Source of the DNA: Rhodospirillaceae bacterium | GTDB lineage: Bacteria > Pseudomonadota > Alphaproteobacteria > GCA-2721365 | Assembly: GCA_002721365.1 (NCBI GenBank) | Contig: PBKC01000097.1 | Location: 1 to 33,899 of the forward strand | Direction of reading: 5' to 3' | Length of the DNA: 33,899 nt | In this document: positions 16,393 to 23,764 of the stretch, one piece after another | Numbering within the stretch: position 1 is the stretch's first letter | Layout: every line of letters begins with the position of its first letter | The notes under the pieces: generated by a model | The model's input: only the letters and a program-made list of their open reading frames with translations | What the model was told of the DNA's origin: nothing | The model's database searches: none | Position numbers and translations under genes: made by a program

Positions 16393-16698
16393 TCAGTCCT
16401 TAGCGGTAGGACGCATGTCTTCGGCGCCGCCCAGCTCCGTGCTCGGGCAGCCGGGGCCCTTCTGGGAACCGGTCGCGGCGTACTGGGCCTCGTCCTCGCC
16501 CGTCGGGCAACCGCCGCGCTTGGCCTCTTCGCTAGGGATGTCGCATCCCTCGGACGCCGTCGCCGCATGGGCCGCTTCGTCACCGGCCTTCGGCGCACCG
16601 CCGCGGTCGCAATCGGCCTGTGCCAGCGCACTGCCGCTGGCGAGCATCAGAGCGAAGGCGAAAGGCGTGATCATCTTTGCAACGGTCGAAGTCGTCAT
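16393..16698 (-). CDS. Small exported cysteine-containing repeat protein, unknown function
   Basis: I do not recognise this 101-residue protein. It begins with a signal peptide ending ALAQA, so the mature part is about 75 residues and periplasmic or secreted. The mature part holds four cysteines and an imperfect duplication: GDEAAHAATASEGCDIPSEE aligns with GEDEAQYAATGSQKGPGCPSTE. It is acidic and rich in Gly, Ala and Glu. The ATG at 16698 has GGAG 7 nt upstream; the 25 codons open before it are not used. It lies 117 bp before dsbB on the same strand and faces dsbA across a shared promoter gap. That placement suggests a substrate or accessory of the disulfide system (inference). Confidence 0.7.
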   Translation of the reverse strand: MTTSTVAKMITPFAFALMLASGSALAQADCDRGGAPKAGDEAAHAATASEGCDIPSEEAKRGGCPTGEDEAQYAATGSQKGPGCPSTELGGAEDMRPTAKD

Positions 16699-16943
16699 CG
16701 CTGAACTCCAATTCGAAGATATTCGCAACCCAAGGATGACGATGCCCCCCTCAATAGCTGCAACTCGAGGCACCGACAGCGCTCCCGCGCCATGTCGTTC
16801 TGTTTACCGTGCATCGAACGTCATCGAGTTAATGCAGGTTAGAAGCCAAAAAACTTTTTGACGTACCATGACAATTACCCCGCTCGCACAGCACCGGTAG
16901 CGAGGGCTAGCCCAGTTCCTTCCGACCTTTTAGGAGACGCCGC

Positions 16944-17540
16944 ATGCTTCATCTTCGTGCCGCCGCCGCCGGCCTGACGCTGCTTTTCAGCGTCGCTGCC
17001 GTCGCGGACGACGGTCCCGGTCTTCCACCGCAGCAAGCGCTCGGCGATCCGCAGGCACCGGTCAAGATCGTCGAGTATTTCTCGATGTCGTGTCCCCATT
17101 GCGCCTGGTTTCACGAGCACACGCTTCCCGAGTTCAAGACCAACTATATCGACACCGGCAAGGTCTACATGGAGTTCAGGGACTTCCCTTTGGACAAGCC
17201 GGCGGTGATGGGGGCTATGTTCGCCCACTGCAGTGGACCCGACCAATATTTCGGGTTCGTGGACGACCTGCTAGCCCATCAGGACGACTGGGTCGACGCC
17301 AGTACTCTCTCCGATGCCTTGCGCCCCATGGCGCATGATCACGGCATGACGGATGCCGACGTCGACGCGTGTCTCGCCAACGAGCAGTTGATTGATCAGA
17401 TCATCAATTCCCGGCGAGTCGCCACGGAGGATGAGAAGGTGGAAGTCAAGTCGACGCCCACCTTCGTCGTCAACGGTGAGGTCATTTCCGGCGCCAAGAA
17501 TTACGCCGTGTTCTCCGAACTCGTCGACGAACATCTCTAG
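16944..17540 (+). CDS. dsbA: DsbA-family thiol:disulfide oxidoreductase
   Basis: Periplasmic protein that introduces disulfides into exported proteins. The 198 residues start with a signal peptide (cleavage near AVA-DD), then a thioredoxin fold with Cys50-Pro-His-Cys53 and a cis-Pro loop KSTPTFVVNG near the C-terminus, with the helical insert between. It resembles the Rickettsiales/alphaproteobacterial DsbA (thioredoxin_4) type more than E. coli DsbA. A clean AGGAG precedes the ATG. It is transcribed away from the Cys-repeat/dsbB/fusion genes, giving a complete oxidase pair at one locus. Confidence 0.9.
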   Translation: MLHLRAAAAGLTLLFSVAAVADDGPGLPPQQALGDPQAPVKIVEYFSMSCPHCAWFHEHTLPEFKTNYIDTGKVYMEFRDFPLDKPAVMGAMFAHCSGPDQYFGFVDDLLAHQDDWVDASTLSDALRPMAHDHGMTDADVDACLANEQLIDQIINSRRVATEDEKVEVKSTPTFVVNGEVISGAKNYAVFSELVDEHL

Positions 17541-17567
17541 GCAGCGACTTCCGTCGCGGGCCGTGGG

Positions 17568-18254
17568 TCAGACCGGCTGGGGGTCCCGGCGAGCCGATGG
17601 AATCTCGGCCAGGCGGCTGAGATTGAACCATGACCGGAGCGCCTCGCGGAAACGCGGGGCGCCGTGCGCTTCCAGCCGCTCCTCGTCGAGTGCACGCTCC
17701 ACGCCGAGGTCACCGCGCCAGACATAGATCATGTCGCGAACGGTGATCGACAGGAACAGATCGACCTCGTAGCCGGGGTCCTCCAGGCAGAGCTGGACGG
17801 CGCTCTGCTCGTTGATGAACCACCACAGCGATTTCCCCGCCGGCAGATCGGCGAACTCCAGTTGCACGACCGTGCGCCCGGGCCCGAAAGCGTCGGCCTT
17901 CACGGTCCGTTCCATGTCCCAGATCAGCAGGCGAAAGTCGACTTCGTCTTCCTTGAGCTGGCGGCGCGTCCATCGCTGTCCCCAGACGCCGAGCGCATCG
18001 ACCAATGGCAGAAACTCGCGTCCCGCTTCGGTGAGACGATACGTCGCGCCGTCGCGCTCGATCACGCCTTCACGTTCGAGTTCCTTGAGCCGCCGAGACA
18101 GCATCGATGGCGACATCAGCGGAACACCGCGCTGAATCTGAGAGAAGTGACTGGCGCCGGCACCAAGTTCCCTGAGCAGCAGAGCATTCCAGCGTTCGCA
18201 GAACAGCTCGGCAGCCTTCGCCACGGGGCAGAACTGACCGTAACCCTTCGTCAT
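17568..18254 (-). CDS. HxlR-family winged-helix transcriptional regulator
   Basis: DNA-binding regulator of 228 residues. Residues about 9-95 form the HxlR winged helix, with CPVAKAAELFCERWNALLLREL and the recognition region SPSMLSRRLKELEREGVI. Cys9 sits where redox-sensing members of the family have their sensor cysteine (family knowledge). The C-terminal 120 residues look like an SCP2/sterol-carrier-type domain as found in long HxlR proteins (tentative). It is divergent from the methyltransferase gene, with an inverted repeat between them that is a likely autoregulatory operator. Confidence 0.88.
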   Translation of the reverse strand: MTKGYGQFCPVAKAAELFCERWNALLLRELGAGASHFSQIQRGVPLMSPSMLSRRLKELEREGVIERDGATYRLTEAGREFLPLVDALGVWGQRWTRRQLKEDEVDFRLLIWDMERTVKADAFGPGRTVVQLEFADLPAGKSLWWFINEQSAVQLCLEDPGYEVDLFLSITVRDMIYVWRGDLGVERALDEERLEAHGAPRFREALRSWFNLSRLAEIPSARRDPQPV

Positions 18255-18289
18255 GGCGGCAACCTTAGGCGTCGTCGGATCGCCCTGTC

Positions 18290-18306
18290 ACTACTGTCTT
18301 GGTAGT
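18290..18306. promoter_or_regulatory. ACTAC-N7-GTAGT inverted repeat, candidate HxlR operator
   Basis: A 17-bp element with exact 5-bp arms in the 133-bp gap between the HxlR gene and the methyltransferase gene. It also reads TACT-N8-AGTA, similar in style to sites bound by HxlR/YodB-type regulators. Position and symmetry are seen; binding is inferred. Confidence 0.5.
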
Positions 18307-18387
18307 AGAATCGGCCTCTCTCCGGAGGGAAAGTCGCGGCCTTCGCAGCAACCGATCCGACAGATCGCAAAACGGAGGGACGGCCTC

Positions 18388-19206
18388 ATGACCACGACGA
18401 CCATGCAGAGCATCGACGACCTGAAACAGCAGTTGAAGACGATGTGGAGCACCGGCGACTACGGTCTCATCGCTCTGGGGATGCAGGAAAGTGCCGAAGC
18501 CTTCCTGGCCGAGCTGGGCGTCGCGCCGGACGAACGGTTCCTCGACGTCGCCTGCGGCTCGGGCCAGATGGCTGTCCCCGCCGCTCGCGCCGGCGCCCAG
18601 GTGACCGGCATCGACATCGCTCCGGAATGGCTCGCGCAGGCACGGCACCGCGCGGAGACCGAGGGCGTCGCGGTGACTCTCGATGTCGGCGATGTCGAGA
18701 ACATGCCCTACGCGGACGAGAGCTTCGACACCGTGATGAGCCTGATCGGCGCCATGTTCGCACCTCGACCCGACCGCACCCTGTCGGAGATGCTGAGGGT
18801 GTGCCGGCCGGGCGGCCGCATCATCATGGGCAATTGGACGGCGCAAGGGCTGGTCGGGAAGTTCTTCGCCACCATCGGCAAGTACGCCCCGCCGCCGGAC
18901 ATGCCCTCCCCGCTACTCTGGGGCGACGAGGAGACGGTGAAGGCGCGCTTCGGCGATTCGGTCTCCGATCTCCGCCTCGCGCGCCGGATGATGCATTTCC
19001 GCTACCCGATGCCGCCCGCAGAGGTGGCTGAGCATTACGTCAACCATTTCGGCCCGGTGATGCGCGCCCGCGCAACGCTGGACCCGGCCGGCCAGAAGGC
19101 GCTGGGAGACGACATCGAAGCGCTGTGGGCGGGCGCCAACACCGCCACCGACGGCATGACCGAGGTCGACGGCGAGTTCCTGGAGGTGGTGGCCGTCAAG
19201 GCCTGA
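18388..19206 (+). CDS. Class I SAM-dependent methyltransferase
   Basis: Cytoplasmic methyltransferase of 272 residues. Motif I is FLDVACGSGQMAVPAA (about 51-66), the acidic ribose-binding residue is in VTGIDIAPEWL, then GDVENMPYADESFDTV and RVCRPGGRIIMGNW. The C-terminal half (HFRYPMPPAEVAEHYVNHFGP) is typical of UbiE-like small-molecule methyltransferases, but the acceptor cannot be named. The ATG follows GGAGGG; the frame is open upstream through the promoter region without protein-like content. It is probably controlled by the divergent HxlR regulator. Confidence 0.85.
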   Translation: MTTTTMQSIDDLKQQLKTMWSTGDYGLIALGMQESAEAFLAELGVAPDERFLDVACGSGQMAVPAARAGAQVTGIDIAPEWLAQARHRAETEGVAVTLDVGDVENMPYADESFDTVMSLIGAMFAPRPDRTLSEMLRVCRPGGRIIMGNWTAQGLVGKFFATIGKYAPPPDMPSPLLWGDEETVKARFGDSVSDLRLARRMMHFRYPMPPAEVAEHYVNHFGPVMRARATLDPAGQKALGDDIEALWAGANTATDGMTEVDGEFLEVVAVKA

Positions 19207-19268
19207 AGCGCGGAGGCTGGGTCCTTCGGCATGTCCGGAGGACCCAGGCAAGCGCTCCGGCCTTACGG

Positions 19269-19288
19269 GTTCCCGCCTGCGCGGGAAC
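19269..19288. repeat. Intergenic hairpin GTTCCCGC-CTGC-GCGGGAAC
   Basis: Exact 8-bp arms with a 4-nt loop, in the gap between the convergent methyltransferase and dehydratase genes. The wording (ttcccgcctgcgcgggaa, then cgacgg) matches a widely dispersed intergenic palindrome of proteobacteria. It could also end transcription from either side, though no T-run follows. Confidence 0.6.
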
Positions 19289-19309
19289 GACGGTCGAGGT
19301 GAGTCTCGC

Positions 19310-20491
19310 TCAGAACCGCTTGGCCCAGTCGTCACCCCACATCGGCAGGTAGGCGTCCTCGTCGTAAGGGTGCGCGCGGACGGCATCGAGGTTCAGATCG
19401 ACGCCGAGACCCGGCCGGGTCGGGATCTCGTAGCCGCCGTTCACCGGACGCGGGCAGTTCTCCAGGAGGTCGAAACGCCACGGCACGTCGTATTCGCAGA
19501 ACGATTCCTGCATGACGATGTTGGTCGTGCAGGCGTCGAGCTGGATCGCGGCGGCCGTGGCCACCGGGCCGAAGGGATTGTGGAACGAGACCGGGATGTA
19601 AATGGCATCGGCCATCGCCGCCATCTTCTTAGCCTCCAGGATGCCGCCGACATGGATGATGTCCGGCTGCAGCACCGAGACCTCGCCGGACGCGAGCAGG
19701 GCCTGCAAATGGTACTTGGTGTAGCAGCGCTCACCGGTCGCCAGCCGGGTTTTGATCGAGCGGCCGATCTTGGCCAGCGCGCCAACGTTCTCCGGGTCGC
19801 AGGGCTCCTCGAACCAGTAAATGCGCGAGGGCTCCAGCAGTCGGGCGATCTCGATCGCCGAGCCGGGACTGAAACGGCCGTGGCAGTCGAGCAGGATCTC
19901 CATCTCCTCCCCCACCGCCTCGCGGACCGCGGCGACCATGTCGACGGCACGGGCGATTTCACGGCGCTCGGGGTCACGGCCCGACGACCCGAACGGGTCG
20001 AACTTGAGACCGCGATAGCCTTTCGCGGCGACCGCAGCGGCGGCCTCGGCGACCGCGCCGATGTCGGCACCGGCGCCGTACCAGGCATTGGCATAGGCCG
20101 GGATGCGCTCATGGCAGCGACCGCCGAGGAGGTCGTAGACCGGGCGGCCGACGGCCTTGCCGACGATGTCCCACAGCGCCATCTCGATCGCGCCGATGGC
20201 GCTGTTCACCACCGGTCCGCCGCGGGCGAACTCGTTCCGGAACATGTCCTGCCACATCCGCTCGATCTGGAAGGCCGAGCGGCCGATGACGTGGCGGCGG
20301 GCGAGATCGAAGACCGAGGCTTCGACCGCCTTGGCCTGCCACTCGAGCGTGCCTTCACCGACGCCGTGGATGCCGTCGTCGGTCTCGACACGAACGAAGA
20401 CGAAATTCCGCCAGCGGGTGCCGACCAGATAGGTCTCGACCCGCGAGACGCGGCAGTCCTTCGGACCGGCCGCGCCCACTGTCGCCGTCAT
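19310..20491 (-). CDS. Mandelate racemase/muconate lactonizing enzyme family protein, probable sugar-acid dehydratase
   Basis: Enolase-superfamily enzyme of 393 residues that would abstract the alpha-proton of a carboxylate. Mg ligands are readable as Asp202 (LLDCHG), Glu228 (WFEEP) and Glu254 (ATGER). General acid/base candidates are Lys163 (GLKFDPFG), His204 and His304 (SFHNPFGP), with Asp277 (QPDIIH). The HNPFGP and DCHGRFSP wording is nearer to galactonate-type acid-sugar dehydratases than to cis,cis-muconate cycloisomerase. The ATG lies 2 nt after the aldolase stop, so the two work together. The substrate sugar acid is unknown. Confidence 0.88.
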   Translation of the reverse strand: MTATVGAAGPKDCRVSRVETYLVGTRWRNFVFVRVETDDGIHGVGEGTLEWQAKAVEASVFDLARRHVIGRSAFQIERMWQDMFRNEFARGGPVVNSAIGAIEMALWDIVGKAVGRPVYDLLGGRCHERIPAYANAWYGAGADIGAVAEAAAAVAAKGYRGLKFDPFGSSGRDPERREIARAVDMVAAVREAVGEEMEILLDCHGRFSPGSAIEIARLLEPSRIYWFEEPCDPENVGALAKIGRSIKTRLATGERCYTKYHLQALLASGEVSVLQPDIIHVGGILEAKKMAAMADAIYIPVSFHNPFGPVATAAAIQLDACTTNIVMQESFCEYDVPWRFDLLENCPRPVNGGYEIPTRPGLGVDLNLDAVRAHPYDEDAYLPMWGDDWAKRF

Positions 20492-20493
20492 CG

Positions 20494-21240
20494 TCAGTGC
20501 TTGTAGTCGGGCTGGTCGCGTTCGAGCAGGCGCTTCATCGCCGCGAAGTGGCGACGGTAATTGGCCGTGGCACCCATGGCTTCGGACTCGACCTGCTCGG
20601 CCACCTGCTTGGCCATCTCGTCCGGAACCCGCTTCAAGGGCCGCCCGGTCGACATCGCCAGCACCTGCGCCTGACAGGCGCGATGCAGGTAGTAGAGGTC
20701 TTCCCAAGCCGCCGCCACGGTATCGCCGACGACGGTGATCCCGTGATTGGCCATGAACATCACCCGCTTGTCGCCCAGCGCTGCGGCGATGCGGTCGCCT
20801 TCCTCGGTAGCCAGGGCGACGCCGCCGAAATAATCGTCATAGGCGATGCGGTCGTAGAACCGGCAGGCGTTCTGGTCCGCCATCTCCAGCCGGCCGCCCT
20901 CGACCATCGTCAATGCCAGGGCGTAGGGCATGTGGGTGTGGAGGACGCATTTGGCATCGGGGCGGCTGCGGTGGATGGCGGAGTGGATGAAGAACCCCGT
21001 CGGCTCGATAAAGCCCTCGCCTTCGACCTTGTTGCCGTCCTTGTCGACCACCAGCAGGTTGCTCGCGGTTATTTCGGAGAAATGCATACCGTAAGGGTTC
21101 AACAGGAACAGGTCGTCCGTTCCCGGAACCGCGAGACTGAAATGGTTGCAGATACCCTCGTGGAATCCGTGGGTTACGGCGAGGCGATAAGCCGCCGCCA
21201 GATCCTCCCGCGCTTCCTTTATCGCCGCACTGTCGGCCAT
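20494..21240 (-). CDS. Class II aldolase/adducin family protein
   Basis: Zinc-dependent aldolase or decarboxylase of 248 residues, of the fuculose-phosphate aldolase/adducin fold. Visible features are GFHEGICNHFSLAVPG (substrate loop), the catalytic acid region GFIEPTGFFIH, the HTH metal motif in VLHTHMPYALAL and the third His in FMANHGITVVG. The ATG at 21240 is chosen for its GAGGGG; the reading frame continues upstream without support. It is coupled to the following dehydratase, giving an aldolase/dehydratase pair typical of sugar-acid catabolism. Confidence 0.88.
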   Translation of the reverse strand: MADSAAIKEAREDLAAAYRLAVTHGFHEGICNHFSLAVPGTDDLFLLNPYGMHFSEITASNLLVVDKDGNKVEGEGFIEPTGFFIHSAIHRSRPDAKCVLHTHMPYALALTMVEGGRLEMADQNACRFYDRIAYDDYFGGVALATEEGDRIAAALGDKRVMFMANHGITVVGDTVAAAWEDLYYLHRACQAQVLAMSTGRPLKRVPDEMAKQVAEQVESEAMGATANYRRHFAAMKRLLERDQPDYKH

Positions 21241-21353
21241 GACGTCCCCTCTCGTCGCGACTTTTCGATTAGTTGATGCGATCTGCATGCCCCAACCGGC
21301 TGCTGAGCGCAATACCGGAAAGGGAGCAGGGAAGGTCGGGCGCCCCTCTGACG

Positions 21354-22049
21354 TCACCAAGGAAGCTGCGACCCGTCGTAATTGAAGAAGCCACCGCTCA
21401 TCCCGTCATCGATGCGGGCCATGATCGCGCGCATGCCCCGAACGCTGTCGGTGGGAACGACCGGCGCCGACGCGCCCCCCATATCGGTCCGGACATGACC
21501 GGGATGGAACGCTACGACGCGAATGCCACGAGGGCCTAAATCCTCCGCCATGCACTTCACCGCCATGTTGAGCGCCGCCTTGCTGGTGCGATAGAGGTAC
21601 TGACGCCCACTGGCGTGGGCGATGCTGCCCAGAACGCTGCTCAGATTGGCGATGAGCCTATGTTCGCCCCGGGCGACATGGTCGACGAACGCCTCCGCCA
21701 TGTGGACCGGAGCCAGAAGGTTGGTCTCCATCACCTGCTGCCAGTCGGCGTAGTCGAGCGATCCGAAGTCCTGAGGCCGGCGGCCCGATATGCCGGCGTT
21801 GTTGATCAGGACATCGATCGCTCGCCCATCCAGCCGCCGGGCCAGCGCATCGATTGCCGCATGGTCGGCGACGTCCAGCGCGACGACCTCGACGTCGTCG
21901 CTCTTCGTTGCCAACGACTTCAGATCATCCGCCTTGTCCGGCGACCGGCAGCAGGCAATCACCGACCAGCCGTCCGCAGCATACTGGCGGACGAACTCCA
22001 GCCCGATACCGCGGCTGGCGCCGGTTATGAGGACGGTTCCGACAGGCAT
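21354..22049 (-). CDS. SDR family oxidoreductase (carbonyl reductase-like)
   Basis: Short-chain dehydrogenase of 231 residues with TGASRGIG (about 9-16), LINNAGISGRRP, the active-site serine in ANLSSVLGSI, and YRTSK (Tyr/Lys). The C-terminal FHPGHVRTDMGG and the ending GGFFNYDGSQLPW are typical of the sniffer/CsgA-type carbonyl reductases. It starts 2 nt after the antitoxin stop (TGA-AG-ATG) with only a weak Shine-Dalgarno, so translation is probably coupled to the toxin-antitoxin operon. That is an unusual position for a metabolic enzyme. Confidence 0.87.
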   Translation of the reverse strand: MPVGTVLITGASRGIGLEFVRQYAADGWSVIACCRSPDKADDLKSLATKSDDVEVVALDVADHAAIDALARRLDGRAIDVLINNAGISGRRPQDFGSLDYADWQQVMETNLLAPVHMAEAFVDHVARGEHRLIANLSSVLGSIAHASGRQYLYRTSKAALNMAVKCMAEDLGPRGIRVVAFHPGHVRTDMGGASAPVVPTDSVRGMRAIMARIDDGMSGGFFNYDGSQLPW

Positions 22050-22051
22050 CT

Positions 22052-22384
22052 TCAGTGCGATGCCGTCGGAAACTGCGGCTGTCCGACTGCGCGAGGTCCC
22101 ACTTGAACCGTTACCTCCACATCCCGATCAAGGGCGCCAAGCATCCTGATCAATCGGTCTAAAGTGAAGCGGCCGAGATTGGCGTTACGCACCCTGGAGA
22201 AGTCAGCGGCAGCAAATCCGGTCAATTCCTCCGCCTTCCGCACCGAGACCTGCCGGTCATCCAATTGAGCGATAATGCGGGCAGCCACAACGGCCTTACC
22301 TTGCTTCAGGTCAGCATCGGGGTCGCCCAGGTCCCGGAACAGATTGCCGCTTCCTCCAACAAGCTCGAACTCGTCCTCACTCAT
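22052..22384 (-). CDS. HigA-like helix-turn-helix antitoxin
   Basis: Predicted antitoxin and autorepressor of 110 residues. Residues about 30-95 form an XRE-type HTH; VSVRKAEELTGFAAADFSRVRN is the helix-turn-helix and FTLDRLIRMLGALDRDVEV the closing helix and strand. This is the pattern of the HTH partners of Gp49-like toxins. The ATG overlaps the toxin stop by 4 bp. The base composition is visibly lower in GC than neighbouring genes, suggesting acquisition by transfer. Confidence 0.85.
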   Translation of the reverse strand: MSEDEFELVGGSGNLFRDLGDPDADLKQGKAVVAARIIAQLDDRQVSVRKAEELTGFAAADFSRVRNANLGRFTLDRLIRMLGALDRDVEVTVQVGPRAVGQPQFPTASH

Positions 22385-22731
22385 GGCATCAACTCGTCTC
22401 TCAACCGTTTCAGGCGATCGTGAATGAGATCAATTTCGCGTTCCGGCGTCTTGATCCCGACCTTGGACTTCTTCTGAAACGCATGTACCACCCAAAGGCT
22501 TCCAGCGATTTCAGTTACATAAACGGCCCGAAACGCATCGGACCGATACCGTACTGAGATCTCGAAAGCCCCGGCTCCCATACCCTTCAACGGTTTTGCG
22601 ATATCGGCCTTTCCGCCCTCCGCAGCAATCGTCAAAGCGCTCGCAATCCGGTCCTGGACCGCCTTCGGGAACGCTTCGAATCCTTTCCGTGCCGCCTTGA
22701 CCCAGCCGATCGGTCGGGTATCGCGTTCCAT
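22381..22731 (-). CDS. HigB/RelE-like (phage Gp49-like) toxin
   Basis: Predicted ribosome-dependent mRNA interferase of 116 residues, of the RelE/HigB superfamily. Diagnostic wording includes VRYRSDAFRAVYVTEIAGSL and the C-terminal VVHAFQKKSKVGIKTP, where basic and aromatic residues would contact RNA, followed by DLIHDRLKRLRDEL. The toxin comes first, as in higBA. The ATG is only 7 nt from a perfect 20-bp palindrome and has no Shine-Dalgarno, so the transcript may be nearly leaderless. Confidence 0.88.
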   Translation of the reverse strand: MERDTRPIGWVKAARKGFEAFPKAVQDRIASALTIAAEGGKADIAKPLKGMGAGAFEISVRYRSDAFRAVYVTEIAGSLWVVHAFQKKSKVGIKTPEREIDLIHDRLKRLRDELMP

Positions 22732-22738
22732 GCGTCTA

Positions 22739-22758
22739 TGTTGTCATATATGACAACA
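22739..22758. promoter_or_regulatory. Perfect 20-bp palindromic operator of the toxin-antitoxin operon
   Basis: TGTTGTCATATATGACAACA reads identically on both strands. It sits 7 nt before the toxin ATG and contains TATATG, usable as a -10 element, so repressor binding here would block transcription. Autorepression by the HTH antitoxin is expected from the family. Confidence 0.8.
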
Positions 22759-22767
22759 AGATCAACA

Positions 22768-22792
22768 GGGCGCTTTGCTTACTTCAGCGCCC
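22768..22792 (-). terminator. Weak hairpin at the end of the SDR gene
   Basis: GGGCGCT and AGCGCCC form a 7-bp stem with an 11-nt loop. It overlaps the stop codon of the SDR gene at 22779 and is followed on the minus strand by a modestly T-rich stretch leading into the toxin promoter. It may limit read-through into the toxin gene. There is no true T-run, so confidence is low. Confidence 0.3.
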
Positions 22793-23579
22793 GCGTATCG
22801 CCGCACACCTGAAGCGCCTGACCGGAAACGTTGTAGGCCAACGGCGAGGCCAGATAGAGGGCCGTGTTGGCGATGTCCTGCGCTGTCACCATCCGACCCA
22901 GCGACACCAGTTCCAGCCACTGCTCCTTCAACTCGTCATAAGTGAGGCCGAGTTCCTTGGCCTTGGCGTTGATCACGCGGTCGATACGCTCGCCGGCAAC
23001 GGGTCCCGGGCAGATCGCATTGACGCGGATGCCGTAGCGGCCGAGCTCGATCGCGAGACTTTTGGTCAAGCCGATCACCGCCCATTTCGACGCCGCGTAG
23101 GGGGTGCGGTAGGGAAAGCCCAGCCGCCCCGCCATCGACGACAGATTGATCATCACTCCGTCGGTGGTCTGCTTCAGCAGCGGCACGGCGCGGCGGACGG
23201 CGTAATACATACCGTGGACGTTGACGTCGAAGGTCTGGCGCCAGTCATCCTGATCCAGATCCTCGACCGCACCGGTGGGACCGGCGATGCCGGCATTGTT
23301 GATCATCACGTCGAGGCCGCCGAGATGCTCCTGCGCCGCCTGGAACCAGCGCTCGACGTCCTCTTCCTTGGAGACGTCGGCGACCATGCCGGCCGCGGAG
23401 GGAACGGCGGCGAGACAGGCGTCGAGCGCGTCCTTCGAAATATCGCAGATGTGGATATGCGCCCCATGGGCCGCGAAGGTTTCGGTCATCGCCCGCCCGA
23501 TGCCGGCGCCACCCGCACTGATCATGACTCTAAGGCCGGGCTTCATCCCCGTGACCGACGCCGTCTCTGTCCCGTCCAT
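22779..23579 (-). CDS. SDR family oxidoreductase
   Basis: Short-chain dehydrogenase of 266 residues. The cofactor loop reads SAGGAGIG (about 21-28) in place of TGxxxGIG. MINNAG, NLSSMAG, YAASK and the PGPVAGERI loop follow, ending with a GQALQVCGD strand. A GGAGGA ribosome site precedes the ATG. The atypical N-terminal ISAGGAGIGR is shared with a subgroup often found near sugar-acid or carnitine genes (tentative), so it may belong with the aldolase/dehydratase pair downstream. Confidence 0.87.
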   Translation of the reverse strand: MDGTETASVTGMKPGLRVMISAGGAGIGRAMTETFAAHGAHIHICDISKDALDACLAAVPSAAGMVADVSKEEDVERWFQAAQEHLGGLDVMINNAGIAGPTGAVEDLDQDDWRQTFDVNVHGMYYAVRRAVPLLKQTTDGVMINLSSMAGRLGFPYRTPYAASKWAVIGLTKSLAIELGRYGIRVNAICPGPVAGERIDRVINAKAKELGLTYDELKEQWLELVSLGRMVTAQDIANTALYLASPLAYNVSGQALQVCGDTRALK

Positions 23580-23705
23580 CGTCTTCCTCCGTGACCGCTG
23601 AGATTCCCGCCCGGCATGCGGACGCCGACAGGGGTTATCGCGTCAACCGTCCGATCACGCAACAGACCGCCGATTGGCCGCTCCGCACCCTCCCCGTTCG
23701 TGGTA

Positions 23706-23717
23706 CTCTTATAAGAG
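23706..23717. promoter_or_regulatory. CTCTTATAAGAG palindrome in a divergent promoter gap
   Basis: Perfect 12-bp palindrome in the 185-bp gap between the SDR gene (minus) and the TPR protein gene (plus). It includes TATAAG, a good -10-like hexamer in either direction. It may be a promoter core or an operator. Confidence 0.35.
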
Positions 23718-23764
23718 GTAAAGAAAGACCGAGCCGAAACTAAAGCGGCGGGAACAGCCATCGT

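Noticed and set aside
19310..20491. Muconate cycloisomerase (catB)
   Set aside because: The HNPFGP and DCHGRFSP motifs and coupling to an aldolase fit an acid-sugar dehydratase better than a muconate lactonizing enzyme.
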